Below are positions 8,756 to 17,464 of a DNA stretch of 64,000 nt, piece after piece. This stretch comes from Gammaproteobacteria bacterium (GTDB taxonomy: Bacteria > Pseudomonadota > Gammaproteobacteria > GCA-001735895): NCBI GenBank assembly GCA_029862005.1, contig JAOTYD010000005.1, positions 62,001 through 126,000 of the forward strand, written 5' to 3'. Below the pieces are notes generated by a model, which worked only from the letters and a program-made list of their open reading frames with translations, did not search any database and was not told the DNA's origin. The translations under genes were made by a program, and so were the position numbers. Every line of letters begins with the position of its first letter. Position 1 is the stretch's first letter.

Positions 8756-9487
8756 CTAGTTCTGATCGATATAAGCCTGAGCTTCGGGAAGGATGATAGT
8801 ACGCTCGTACAGGGCGCGACCGATAATAACTCCCTCGATGCCCGAATCCTTGACCGCATTGAGCTGGATTATGCACTCCATGTCGGTAACACCGCCCGAG
8901 GCGATGACCGGAACGCTGATCGATTCAGCGAGTTGCCTCGTGGCTTCAACATTAACGCCCTGCATCATGCCATCACGGCTTATGTCGGTATAAACAATTG
9001 CTGCTACGCCCTGGTCCTCGAAGCGGAGCGCCATTTCCTGCGCGCTGTGATCCGATCCCTCGGCCCAGCCGTGTACGGCCACCATTCCATCCCTGGCATC
9101 GAGACCAATGATGACATTGCCCGGAAATTCGGCACATAACTGGGTGATGAACTCGGGTCGTTTTACCGCCATGGTACCGATAATCACATAACTGACCCCG
9201 GCTTCGAGATACGATTCGACAGTTTCTATGCTGCGGATGCCGCCACCAATCTGGATCGGCATGTCCGGAAACGAAGAACAGATTTCCTGGATAACGTCGG
9301 CGTTGGCAGGTGCGCCCTCGAATGCGCCATCAAGGTCAACCAGGTGCAGCCTGTTGCAGCCCTGTTCCACCCACTTGCCGGCCATCGACACGGGATCGTC
9401 AGAAAACACGGTGCTTTCATCCATGTTGCCCTGGCGCAGTCGAACGCAGTGACCTTCTTTTAAATCGATTGCCGGAATCAAAATCAT
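8756..9487 (-). CDS. hisA: ProFAR isomerase
   Basis: HisA performs the Amadori rearrangement of ProFAR to PRFAR in histidine biosynthesis. The start is set at the ATG at 9487 ([17 protein letters not shown]), which overlaps the hisH stop as ATGA; a longer open frame upstream is inside hisH. The 243-aa barrel carries D8 in the first strand, the second catalytic Asp in IIGLDARDG, and phosphate loops QIGGGIRS and VIASGGV. It is a sister fold to HisF next door. Confidence 0.97.
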   Translation of the reverse strand: MILIPAIDLKEGHCVRLRQGNMDESTVFSDDPVSMAGKWVEQGCNRLHLVDLDGAFEGAPANADVIQEICSSFPDMPIQIGGGIRSIETVESYLEAGVSYVIIGTMAVKRPEFITQLCAEFPGNVIIGLDARDGMVAVHGWAEGSDHSAQEMALRFEDQGVAAIVYTDISRDGMMQGVNVEATRQLAESISVPVIASGGVTDMECIIQLNAVKDSGIEGVIIGRALYERTIILPEAQAYIDQN

Positions 9488-10131
9488 GGCTGACCGTTCC
9501 AATTTACAAAGTTTCGCAATAACTGCAGGCCCGAATCCGAACTTTTTTCGGGATGGCATTGCATGGCAAATAAATTATCTCGTGCAATGGCGCTGGTAAA
9601 GCTGAAGCCGTATTCGGTAACACCTGCCGCCAGGTCCGGCACCTCGGCATCGAGATAATAACTATGCACGAAATAAAACCTGCTGCCATCAGCTATCGAA
9701 TGCCAAAGGGGATGCGATTGGATTTGCGTCACGCGATTCCAGCCCATGTGTGGAATCTTTAGTTTAACGCCGCTTTGGTCCTTATGGCCATCACCAAAAT
9801 ACTTTACCTGCCCCTCGAAAAACCCGAGACATGCCGTGCCCTGGTTTTCTTCGCTGCGATCGACGAGCACCTGCATACCCATGCAGATACCGAGAAAAGG
9901 TTGTTCCGCTGCGGCGATCAGGATCGCTTCACGCAAGCCGTAATCGTCGATTGCCCGCATGCAGTCACCCGCCGCGCCCTGGCCCGGAAACACGACGCGA
10001 TCGGCATCGAGTACCTGCTGCGCCGTGGATGTCAGTATCACCTGGTCCTTCCCGTCCGTAACGACTTCCAGCGCGTTAACGACCGACCGGAGATTTCCCA
10101 TGCCGTAATCGACCACGGCAATCGTTTGCAT
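9484..10131 (-). CDS. hisH: Imidazole glycerol phosphate synthase, glutaminase subunit
   Basis: HisH is the class I glutamine amidotransferase that feeds ammonia to HisF. The 215-aa protein has the catalytic triad: Cys83 in [12 protein letters not shown], His193 and Glu195 in [12 protein letters not shown]. The N-terminus [16 protein letters not shown] is the family signature. It is 3 bp from hisB and overlaps hisA by 4 bp, so HisH and HisF are co-produced. Confidence 0.98.
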   Translation of the reverse strand: MQTIAVVDYGMGNLRSVVNALEVVTDGKDQVILTSTAQQVLDADRVVFPGQGAAGDCMRAIDDYGLREAILIAAAEQPFLGICMGMQVLVDRSEENQGTACLGFFEGQVKYFGDGHKDQSGVKLKIPHMGWNRVTQIQSHPLWHSIADGSRFYFVHSYYLDAEVPDLAAGVTEYGFSFTSAIARDNLFAMQCHPEKSSDSGLQLLRNFVNWNGQP

Positions 10132-10134
10132 GAG

Positions 10135-10728
10135 CTAAAGCGATCCCTTGGTCGAAGGAATCGCACCCTGCATGCGTTCATCAGCGGAAACGGCAAAGCG
10201 CAGTGCGCGACCGAATGCCTTGAAGATCGTCTCCGCAATGTGGTGCGCGTTTTGACCAAAAAGATTATCGATGTGCAGGGTTGCAGGAGCGTGATTGACG
10301 AAACCCTGAAAGAATTCGTGAATCAGGTCAACATCGAACCCGCCGATGCGGGGGCGGGAGAAATCAACCCGATACTCGATACCCGGACGGCCCGAAAAAT
10401 CGATAACAACCCGCGACAGGGCTTCGTCCAGCGGCACGTAGGCATGACCGTAACGCATGATCCCCTGCTTTTCCCCCAGCGCCTCTTTGAACGCCTGACC
10501 CAGCGTAATACCAATATCTTCAACCGTATGATGATCGTCGATATGGAGATCTCCCTTGGCGGTGATCGCCAGGTCGAACGAGCCGTGCCGGGCTACCTGC
10601 TCCAGCATGTGCTCGAGAAACGGAATCCCGGTATCGAAACTCGATTTTCCACTACCATCGAGGTTAAGCACAACATTGATCTCGGTTTCCAGTGTGTTGC
10701 GGCTGACTTTTGCACTACGATCTGACAT
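10135..10728 (-). CDS. hisB: Imidazoleglycerol-phosphate dehydratase
   Basis: HisB dehydrates imidazole glycerol phosphate in histidine synthesis using manganese. At 197 aa this is the monofunctional enzyme; the N-terminal histidinol-phosphatase half found in enterobacterial HisB is absent. Metal-binding and catalytic motifs are [29 protein letters not shown] and [15 protein letters not shown]. It is the first gene of hisBHAFIE-tatABC. The 92 bp upstream contain no run of His codons, so a classical his attenuator leader peptide is not present. Confidence 0.97.
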   Translation of the reverse strand: MSDRSAKVSRNTLETEINVVLNLDGSGKSSFDTGIPFLEHMLEQVARHGSFDLAITAKGDLHIDDHHTVEDIGITLGQAFKEALGEKQGIMRYGHAYVPLDEALSRVVIDFSGRPGIEYRVDFSRPRIGGFDVDLIHEFFQGFVNHAPATLHIDNLFGQNAHHIAETIFKAFGRALRFAVSADERMQGAIPSTKGSL

Positions 10729-10820
10729 CTATAACCCAATCAGGCAGGTTTCGAGAGGCGCTGATAATAATCGACATCGTGGTTAAATTCGACCCTTAAT
10801 CGGTGGTTGCAGCCATTGAA

Positions 10821-11255
10821 TCACTCCAGGATGAAAGTTACCGGGCCATCGTTAACCAGGTGGACCTGCATATCGGCACCAAATCGGCCGCAGGCAACCC
10901 GGTCATAGGCGGCACGCGCATAGTCGACCATGAAATCGAATATCCGGTTGCCATGCTGCGGGCTCGCGGCAGAGGTGAAACTTGGTCGTCGCCCCTTGCG
11001 GGTGTTTGCTGCCAACGTGAACTGTGGCACCAGCAACAGCCCACCTTCGATATCGATCAGCGATCGGTTCATTTTACCCTCGGCATCGGCGAAGATCCGG
11101 TAATTGAGCAGGCGATCAATGAAGCTTTGGGCAGTAGGCTCATCATCCTCGGCTTGCACCCCGACAAATATCAATATTCCCCGTTCGATTTGCGCAATCG
11201 TCTCCCCGCCAACACCAACCCGCGCCTCGCTAACGCGCTGCAATAGTGTAATCAA
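10821..11255 (-). CDS. dtd: D-aminoacyl-tRNA deacylase
   Basis: Dtd removes D-amino acids (and glycine from tRNA-Ala) from mischarged tRNA. The 144-aa product has the expected length, the N-terminus MITLLQRVSEARV, the active-site segment LLLVPQFTLAANTRKGRRP and the C-terminal Gly-cisPro motif NDGPVTFIL. Its start codon overlaps the end of the pip gene by 4 bp, so both are probably co-transcribed. It ends 92 bp before hisB. Confidence 0.97.
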   Translation of the reverse strand: MITLLQRVSEARVGVGGETIAQIERGILIFVGVQAEDDEPTAQSFIDRLLNYRIFADAEGKMNRSLIDIEGGLLLVPQFTLAANTRKGRRPSFTSAASPQHGNRIFDFMVDYARAAYDRVACGRFGADMQVHLVNDGPVTFILE

Positions 11256-12196
11256 CCCAGAATTTCCAGCATCGCATTGCAGCTATCGACCAGGGCATTC
11301 GATATACCATGCTCGGTTACCGCATGACCGGCATCATTGATGATCTTGAGCCGGGCTTCCTCCCAGTTTTGCTTCAACAGCAGGGCCTGATCAATGGGAC
11401 ACACCATGTCGTATCTTCCATGCACGATATAACCGGGAATATGGCTAATCCTGTCCATGTCTTCGATCAACTGGCCAGGTCGCAGGAAACAATTGTTACA
11501 AAAGTAATGGCATTCGATGCGAGCGATGCTGAGCGCGATATGCGGATCGCTGAAATGGTCGATGACATTTTTGTCGGGCAGCAAGGTTACCGATGAACCC
11601 TCCCAGATCGACCAGGCCTTGGCGGCACCCATGCGGACAATTTCATTATTGCTGGTTAGCCGCTGGTAGTAGGCAGTGATGATATCGTCTCGCTCCTGCG
11701 GCGGTATCGGTTCAATAAAGTGTTCCCAGGCCTCCGGAAAAATACGCGCCGCCCGACCGTTAAAGAACCAGTCAATATCCTCGTCGCGACCCAGGAATAT
11801 TCCGCGTAATATCAATCCCAACACCGGTTCCGGATGGGTCTGGGCATAGGCCAAAGCAAGCGTGGATCCCCACGACCCGCCGAACACAACCCAGCGATCA
11901 ATTTCCAGGAATTTGCGAATTTTCTCGAGATCGGCGACGAGGTCCCAGGTGGTATTATCCTCGAGACTTGCATGGGGCCTCGATTTTCCGCTACCGCGCT
12001 GGTCAAAAAGTATGATGCGATAGGCCTCGGGATTGAAGAAACGCCGATGCCCGGGCTCGCAGGAGCCGCCTGGGCCGCCGTGCAAAAAAATGACCGGCAC
12101 ACCGTTGGGATTACCACTTTCTTCGATATATAAGGTATGCAGGTCGGTTACCGGGAAACGCCAGGTCTTGGTTGGTTGTATGGCGGGAAATAACAT
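11252..12196 (-). CDS. pip: Proline iminopeptidase
   Basis: Pip (peptidase family S33) releases N-terminal proline from peptides in the cytoplasm. I choose the ATG at 12196 (MLFPAIQPTKTWRFPV), which matches the family start; about 50 extra in-frame upstream codons look non-coding. The 314-aa alpha/beta hydrolase has the oxyanion motif HGGPGGSC, FDQRGSGKSRPH, the nucleophile elbow GGSWGSTLAL, the Asp region GRYDMVCP and the catalytic His in DAGHAVTEHG. It is coupled to dtd. It is preceded by a 329-bp intergenic region that holds an inverted repeat. Confidence 0.95.
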   Translation of the reverse strand: MLFPAIQPTKTWRFPVTDLHTLYIEESGNPNGVPVIFLHGGPGGSCEPGHRRFFNPEAYRIILFDQRGSGKSRPHASLEDNTTWDLVADLEKIRKFLEIDRWVVFGGSWGSTLALAYAQTHPEPVLGLILRGIFLGRDEDIDWFFNGRAARIFPEAWEHFIEPIPPQERDDIITAYYQRLTSNNEIVRMGAAKAWSIWEGSSVTLLPDKNVIDHFSDPHIALSIARIECHYFCNNCFLRPGQLIEDMDRISHIPGYIVHGRYDMVCPIDQALLLKQNWEEARLKIINDAGHAVTEHGISNALVDSCNAMLEILG

Positions 12197-12299
12197 GCGC
12201 GTGGCAAATCTCCGGTCGGTTTTTGTAGGATTAAACCTACATGAATGAGAGGTCGAAGCTGACAACTGCACAGCATGGCTGCGATATCTGCCCCACGCC

Positions 12300-12325
12300 T
12301 GTCGTGACAATATACTATCACGACA
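12300..12325. repeat. Inverted repeat, operator candidate upstream of pip
   Basis: Perfect 8-bp arms TGTCGTGA and TCACGACA flank a 10-bp AT-rich centre containing TATACT. The spacing (18 bp centre to centre) suits a dimeric regulator. The centre is -10-like on the plus strand, and TTGTCA on the minus strand (12305-12310) is -35-like for pip, 104 bp upstream of its start. Confidence 0.5.
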
Positions 12326-12422
12326 CAGGACCTGGTCGACAGGCACGGAAGACAGCCACGGCAGGCAGATGCAACAACACGAACACCGCTAAAATTAAAC
12401 TGGATTCTCTCTCCTCGAGATA

Positions 12423-12460
12423 ACCTGGGCCTGGTCAAAACGTGGCCGGGTCTTTTTTTT
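12423..12460 (+). terminator. Rho-independent terminator-like hairpin, plus strand, orphan
   Basis: ACCTGGGCC (12423-12431) pairs with GGCCGGGT (12444-12451), with one bulge and one G-T pair, and is followed by CTTTTTTTT to 12460. The orientation is plus, although both flanking genes are on the minus strand. Confidence 0.5.
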
Positions 12461-12525
12461 GACTTCTCGCGGGATCGCTATTGAGAGCGCGATTATCCGA
12501 TGCCCACGCGAGCGCGGGGACGTCT

Positions 12526-13350
12526 TCAATCAGTACCAGGTGCCAGCTGATGGAAGTCAAACAGTTCGCGATCGAGCAGATGCGATGCAGTTACCTTGCC
12601 GAGCGAGTTGACGATATTGTCGACGCGACCGGGGTAAACCTCATCCCATTGCTGCAGCATTCGTTTGACCGCCTGGCGCTGCGACCCGGGTTGAGAGCCA
12701 CACAGGTTACACGGAATAATCGGAAAATCCCGCAGCGCAGCGTACTGTTTTATCAGCGCCTCGCGCACGTAAGCCAGTGGCCGTATTACGATGTGACGCT
12801 GGTCATCACTCCTGAGCTTGGCCGGCATCGCTTTTAGCCTGCTGTTAAAGAACATGTTCAGAAACAGCGTTTCGACAATGTCGTCCGCATGATGACCCAA
12901 TGCTATCTTCGTGGCTCCAAACTCGGCCGCCGCGTTATAAAGAACACCCCGGCGCAATCTTGAACACAGCGAACAAGTCGTTTTGCCCACAGGTACCAGG
13001 CGCTTCACGAGGCTGTAGGTATCCTCCTCGACTATCCTGAATTCGACCCCCAGCGAAGCCAGGTAATCCGGTAAAACCTGTTCGGGAAAACCGGGTTGCT
13101 TTTGATCCAGGTTGACCGCTACCAGTTCAAAATCGATCGGCGCCGCCTTTTGCAGCGCAAGTAACATATCGAGCAAGCTGTAGCTGTCAGCACCGCCCGA
13201 CAGGCAAACCATTATTCGGTCGCCTGCTTCAATCATATTAAAATCACAAATGGCACGTCCGACCTTGCTGCGAATTTTTCGCTCAAGCTTACCCAGGCCA
13301 GGATGCTCCAGTGCGCTGGTGTCTACTTCTCTGCTAGTCTGGCTCATCAC
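12526..13350 (-). CDS. ttcA: tRNA 2-thiocytidine(32) synthetase TtcA
   Basis: TtcA thiolates cytidine 32 of certain tRNAs using ATP and an iron-sulfur cluster. The 274-aa protein has the PP-loop [13 protein letters not shown] (residues 49-61) and two CxxC motifs for the cluster, [12 protein letters not shown] and PCNLCGSQ. In E. coli the PP-loop reads SGGKDS; here the Lys is Ala, within the general SGGxDS pattern. Start is GTG at 13350 or ATG at 13347; the trkH stop codon ends immediately before 13350, so the genes abut. It is probably co-transcribed with trkH. Confidence 0.94.
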   Translation of the reverse strand: MMSQTSREVDTSALEHPGLGKLERKIRSKVGRAICDFNMIEAGDRIMVCLSGGADSYSLLDMLLALQKAAPIDFELVAVNLDQKQPGFPEQVLPDYLASLGVEFRIVEEDTYSLVKRLVPVGKTTCSLCSRLRRGVLYNAAAEFGATKIALGHHADDIVETLFLNMFFNSRLKAMPAKLRSDDQRHIVIRPLAYVREALIKQYAALRDFPIIPCNLCGSQPGSQRQAVKRMLQQWDEVYPGRVDNIVNSLGKVTASHLLDRELFDFHQLAPGTD

Positions 13351-14802
13351 TTACTTGCGCCAGAATGAAGGTGTAAACAAAACCAGCAAGGTGAAAATTT
13401 CCAGCCGACCCAGCAGCATCGCCATGCACAGTATCCACTTAGCGGGATCATTAATAGAAGCGAAATTCCTGCCTACATCGCCAAGCCCCGGGCCGAGATT
13501 ATTTAGGCAGGCTGCTACCGCTGAAAACGCCGTTTCCTGGTCCAGGCCGGTCGCCATCAGCAGCAGGATCATCAGTGCCGAGATCGCGAAATAGGCTGCG
13601 AAAAAACCCCACACAGCTTCGATGACGTTTTCCGGCATCGACTTTTTCCCAATCTTGACCGCTATTTGCGCATTTGGATGTACCAGTCGCCGCAACTCGC
13701 GAACTCCCTGCTTGACCAGCAGCAGGATACGAATCACCTTGATGCCACCCCCGGTAGATCCCGAACATCCCCCGATGAAACTCACGTAGAGCAGTAGAAC
13801 CGGCAGGAATCCCGGCCAGCTGTAGTACTCGGCGGTGGTAAAACCGGTCGTGGTGCCGATTGATACAACCTGGAATAATCCCTCGATGATCGATTCGGTA
13901 GTCGAATCGAAAGTGTGCTTCAGTTGCAGGTAGCCAATTGTAATCACGCTGACAATAAACAGCACCAGGATGTAGGTGCGAAACTCTGCATCGCGTTGGT
14001 ACGGCTTCAGCGAACGATGTCGGAAGGCAGTAAAGTGGATCGCAAAATTAATTCCCGAAAGCAGCATGAAAACGATCGCGATGAACTGGATCGCGGTGCT
14101 GTCGAAGTATCCGATACTGGCATCATGGGTGGAGAATCCACCGATCGCCACGGTCGAAAAGGAATGTGACATTGCATCAAAAAATGACATCCCTGCCATC
14201 CAGTAAGCCAGGCAACAGGCCACGGTCAGTCCCAGATAGATATACCACAAGGCTTTCGCGGTCTCGGTGATGCGCGGTGTCAGCTTGGTATCTTTCACCG
14301 GGCCCGGGGTTTCAGCACGAAACAGCTGCATGCCCCCGACGCCAAGCATCGGTAACACCGCCACCGCGAGTACGATAATCCCCATACCGCCAAGCCATTG
14401 CAGTTCCTGTCGATAAAGCAATAGCGAGTGAGGCAAATCATCGATGCCGACAATGACTGTGGCTCCAGTCGTGGTAATCCCGGAAATCGATTCGAACACC
14501 GCGTCGGTAATTGAAATATCGTAGATCCCGGACAGGTAGATTGGCAGTCCACCGGCGACACCCAACACCGTCCAGAACAGCACCACCACCAGAAATCCAT
14601 CGCGCAAACGCAGCTCTCTCCGATGCTGACTCACCGGCAGGTAAAACAGGAACCCGGTAACCAGGGTCAGGGCGAATGCTTCTACGAAGGGCAACACCGC
14701 ACCATCCTTGTAAATCAGGCCGGTAACGATTGGCGGTAGCAGCGTACTGCTGAATACCATCATCAGCAGGCCAAGAATGCGTTGTATTACGAGGAGCTGC
14801 AT
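13351..14802 (-). CDS. trkH: TrkH, potassium uptake membrane subunit
   Basis: TrkH is the ion-conducting subunit of the low-affinity potassium uptake system. The 483-aa protein is very hydrophobic and has the four pore-loop repeats with selectivity-filter glycines: SGITTTGATV, FSTVAIGGFSTHD, SIGTTTGFTTAEY and NNLGPGLGDVG. It follows trkA by 19 bp on the same strand, and TrkA is its regulatory partner. Length and topology are those of the family, with the start MQLLVIQRILGLL at 14802. Confidence 0.97.
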   Translation of the reverse strand: MQLLVIQRILGLLMMVFSSTLLPPIVTGLIYKDGAVLPFVEAFALTLVTGFLFYLPVSQHRRELRLRDGFLVVVLFWTVLGVAGGLPIYLSGIYDISITDAVFESISGITTTGATVIVGIDDLPHSLLLYRQELQWLGGMGIIVLAVAVLPMLGVGGMQLFRAETPGPVKDTKLTPRITETAKALWYIYLGLTVACCLAYWMAGMSFFDAMSHSFSTVAIGGFSTHDASIGYFDSTAIQFIAIVFMLLSGINFAIHFTAFRHRSLKPYQRDAEFRTYILVLFIVSVITIGYLQLKHTFDSTTESIIEGLFQVVSIGTTTGFTTAEYYSWPGFLPVLLLYVSFIGGCSGSTGGGIKVIRILLLVKQGVRELRRLVHPNAQIAVKIGKKSMPENVIEAVWGFFAAYFAISALMILLLMATGLDQETAFSAVAACLNNLGPGLGDVGRNFASINDPAKWILCMAMLLGRLEIFTLLVLFTPSFWRK

Positions 14803-14821
14803 TTAAATAATGGTTCAGTTC

Positions 14822-16198
14822 CTAGAAATAGGTGATTCCGACCTGGAACAGTTTTTCGACCGCGGCGATCTTCTTTTTGTCGGTCAGAAACAGTATTACG
14901 TGGTCTTCGGATTCGATCACGGTATCGTGATGGGCAATAATGACATCATCACCACGCACGATTGCGCTGATACGTGTGCCCTTGGGTAGCTTGATATCTT
15001 CGATCGCGCGACCGACCACCCGCGATGATGACTTGTCACCATGCGCAATCGCCTCGATCGCCTCGGCCGAGCCACGCCGCAGGGCATGTACCGCGACCAC
15101 GTCACCCCGCCTGATATGGGCAAGCAGTGCGCCGATGGTCACCTGGTGCGGCGAAATCGCAATATCGATCAGGCCGCTTTCGACCAGGTCGACATAGGCG
15201 GGTCGGTTAATCAGCGACATGACTCTTTTTGCGCCCATGCGCTTGGCCAGCATCGACGACAAAATATTGGCTTCGTCGTCATTGGTGAGGGCGCAGAAAA
15301 CATCCATGGACTCGATATTTTCTTCGCGTAACAAATCCGGATTGGCGGCATCACCCAGGAGCACGATGGATGAATCCAGGACTGCCGCTAACTCACGCGC
15401 GCGCGCCGGGAACATCTCGATTACCTTGACCTGGTAATCCTTTTCCATCATCGCTGCAAGTTGCCCACCGATATTGCCCCCGCCGGCCAGCATGATGCGC
15501 TTGTTGGGTTTTTCCAGCCGGCGTATTTCCGATATAACGGTCGGGATGTGTTCACGCGCGGCGAGCAGAAACACCTCGTCTCCAACCTCGATCACGCATT
15601 CGGCAGATGGCTGGATCGACTCGCCTCCACGAAATATGGCCGCTACCCGCATATCGATTCCGGGCACGACTTCATTCATGGTCTTAAGCTCACGCCCGAC
15701 CATCAGACCGTCATGATAAGCCTTAACTGCCACCAGCTGTGCTCTACCCTCCGCGAAATCAAGCACCTGCAGCGCACTGGGGTGCTGGATCAAGTGGTAA
15801 ATATAATCGGTGACCAGCGACTCCGGGCTGATCATGAAATCGACCGGGATCGAGTCTTCGGCAAATAAACCGGGTCGGCGCAGGTATTCGGGTGAGCGAA
15901 TGCGCGCAATCTTGGTTGGCGTATGGAAAATGGAGGACGCCACCTGGCAGGCGATCATGTTGATTTCATCACTGTTTGTCAGGGCGATCAACATATCGGC
16001 ATCGTCGGCACCGGCGTCCTCGAGCAAACCGGGGTATGACCCGTTGCCACAAATGGTGCGAATATCAAGCCGGTCCTGCAGGTCAGAGAGAATTTGCTGG
16101 TTCGTATCGACGACGGTAATTTCATTGCTTTCTTCCTTGGCCAGCTCAGTTGCTACCGTCGAGCCTACCTGCCCGGCGCCTAAGATGATTATATTCAT
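14822..16198 (-). CDS. trkA: TrkA, NAD-binding regulator of potassium uptake
   Basis: TrkA forms the cytoplasmic gating ring of Trk systems. The 458-aa product has the tandem arrangement RCK_N-RCK_C-RCK_N-RCK_C, seen in the two dinucleotide-binding motifs [13 protein letters not shown] (residues about 7-19) and [11 protein letters not shown] in the middle. The ATG at 16198 lies 6 bp after ntrX. The order ntrY-ntrX-trkA-trkH is known in proteobacteria and links nitrogen/redox signalling with potassium homeostasis by position only. Confidence 0.97.
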   Translation of the reverse strand: MNIIILGAGQVGSTVATELAKEESNEITVVDTNQQILSDLQDRLDIRTICGNGSYPGLLEDAGADDADMLIALTNSDEINMIACQVASSIFHTPTKIARIRSPEYLRRPGLFAEDSIPVDFMISPESLVTDYIYHLIQHPSALQVLDFAEGRAQLVAVKAYHDGLMVGRELKTMNEVVPGIDMRVAAIFRGGESIQPSAECVIEVGDEVFLLAAREHIPTVISEIRRLEKPNKRIMLAGGGNIGGQLAAMMEKDYQVKVIEMFPARARELAAVLDSSIVLLGDAANPDLLREENIESMDVFCALTNDDEANILSSMLAKRMGAKRVMSLINRPAYVDLVESGLIDIAISPHQVTIGALLAHIRRGDVVAVHALRRGSAEAIEAIAHGDKSSSRVVGRAIEDIKLPKGTRISAIVRGDDVIIAHHDTVIESEDHVILFLTDKKKIAAVEKLFQVGITYF

Positions 16199-16204
16199 AG
16201 TTTG

Positions 16205-17464
16205 TTATTGTTTTTTTGTTTGCAGGCCTAAAGATTTCAACTTGCGATAAAGGTGGGTTCTTTCCTGTCCAACCCGACGCGCCAACTCTGACACATTGTT
16301 GTCACTGAGCGCCAGGTGCCTTGACAGGTATTCGCGCTCGAACGCTTCACGCGCTTCCCTGAGATCAAGATTCAGATCAATTGTAATTTGCATTTTATCA
16401 TTCATATCGGTGTCGGCATTTGTCGCGATCGAGCGCAGCATTGCCTCGATTTCCGACAGTTCGATATTCTCGGAGTCACTATTTTTCAAAACCGCCTTCA
16501 CAAACTGCTTGAGCTGGTTGATTTCACCGGCCCAGTGATGATTGCGCAACAGGTTTTGCGCAGCAACGTCAAAATGGCGATAAGGCAATTGCTCATGATC
16601 GCTAAACCAATTGACATAATATTCCAGCAATTGAGGAATATCCTCGACATGATTATCCAGCGGGGAAATAATAATCGCGGCGCGCCACATTTCCGCCAGG
16701 CGTGGGTCGACCTGGGTATTTTTTTTCAGTTCATCGTAATCAAATCGACTCGAAACAATGAAACGAAATTTCGAATCCTGATTGGTTAGCTGAATAGCGG
16801 CCAGCAGTTCGGCCTGCTGTCCAAGACTGAGATCAGTAATTTCCTCGACGTAGAGGTTGGCTTTGAGGGGCAGTAATTCCCGAATATCCTGGCTGGTATC
16901 AAAAATATCCATGCCACCCACCGATTCGCTGAGGTAATCGGCCCAGATACCTCGACCACTGCCAGCGGGGCCCGATAAGAAAACCACCTGATTGGTGCCA
17001 CGCAAATCCTGCATACGCTGCTTCAGATTCTGCACAAAAAGACTGTTGCCGACCGGCTCCTCCCGCCGGCGTTTACTTTCCTGTCGCAGGTTAATCGCAC
17101 TGCCTGCAAGGGCTGTCTTTACGGTACTTATCAGCTTGGCCATTGACAGCGGCTTTTCGACAAAATCAATCGCGCCGTAACGGGTCGCTTCAACCGCGGT
17201 TTCGACCGTACCGTGTCCTGACATCATGACAACCGGGCAATGGTCGCGACCTGATGACTTCCACTGTTTCAATAGCGTTACGCCATCAACATCTGGCATC
17301 CAGATATCAAGCAGCACGAGATCGGGGTCGGTGGTACGCCTGATTTCATTAGCTTCCTTTGCATGCTCCGCCACATCCACAAGGTAACCTTCATCCTCCA
17401 GGATATCTTTCAGCAGAAAACGAATATCGGGTTCATCATCAACCACCAGAATTCGGGCGCTCAT
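16205..17464 (-). CDS. ntrX: NtrX-like response regulator with degenerate AAA+ domain
   Basis: This 419-aa protein has a normal receiver domain (phospho-acceptor D53 in VLLDIWMPDVDG; switch MSGHG; K104 in FVEKPLS), a shrunken NtrC-type AAA+ region and a Fis-type helix-turn-helix at the end (NNVSELARRVGQERTHLYRK). Walker A reads GPAGSGRG at 165-172, with Arg for the usual Lys; Walker B reads LYVEEITD, with Glu for Asp; and only about 30 residues separate them, so the sigma54-contacting GAFTGA loop is absent. It should bind DNA in response to NtrY but not activate sigma54 holoenzyme. Its start overlaps ntrY by 4 bp. Confidence 0.88.
   Translation of the reverse strand: MSARILVVDDEPDIRFLLKDILEDEGYLVDVAEHAKEANEIRRTTDPDLVLLDIWMPDVDGVTLLKQWKSSGRDHCPVVMMSGHGTVETAVEATRYGAIDFVEKPLSMAKLISTVKTALAGSAINLRQESKRRREEPVGNSLFVQNLKQRMQDLRGTNQVVFLSGPAGSGRGIWADYLSESVGGMDIFDTSQDIRELLPLKANLYVEEITDLSLGQQAELLAAIQLTNQDSKFRFIVSSRFDYDELKKNTQVDPRLAEMWRAAIIISPLDNHVEDIPQLLEYYVNWFSDHEQLPYRHFDVAAQNLLRNHHWAGEINQLKQFVKAVLKNSDSENIELSEIEAMLRSIATNADTDMNDKMQITIDLNLDLREAREAFEREYLSRHLALSDNNVSELARRVGQERTHLYRKLKSLGLQTKKQ

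Larger units (their letters stand above)
12197..12525. other. Intergenic region between pip and ttcA
   Basis: This 329-bp gap separates two minus-strand genes. It holds an 8-bp-arm inverted repeat (12300-12325), a plus-strand hairpin followed by eight T (12423-12460), and a 60-codon plus-strand open frame (12241-12423) that ends exactly where that hairpin begins. That frame (MNERSKLTTAQHG...) resembles nothing I know, and I do not call it a gene. A plus-strand terminator makes no sense for pip or ttcA, so a short plus-strand RNA is possible. Confidence 0.5.

Noticed and set aside
9775-10725. 316-codon plus-strand open frame opposite hisH and hisB
   Set aside because: It is fully antisense to two conserved his genes whose motifs are intact; such shadows are common at this base composition.
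10729-10820. Histidine attenuator leader upstream of hisB
   Set aside because: No His-rich leader peptide or mutually exclusive hairpins are visible in the 92-bp gap.
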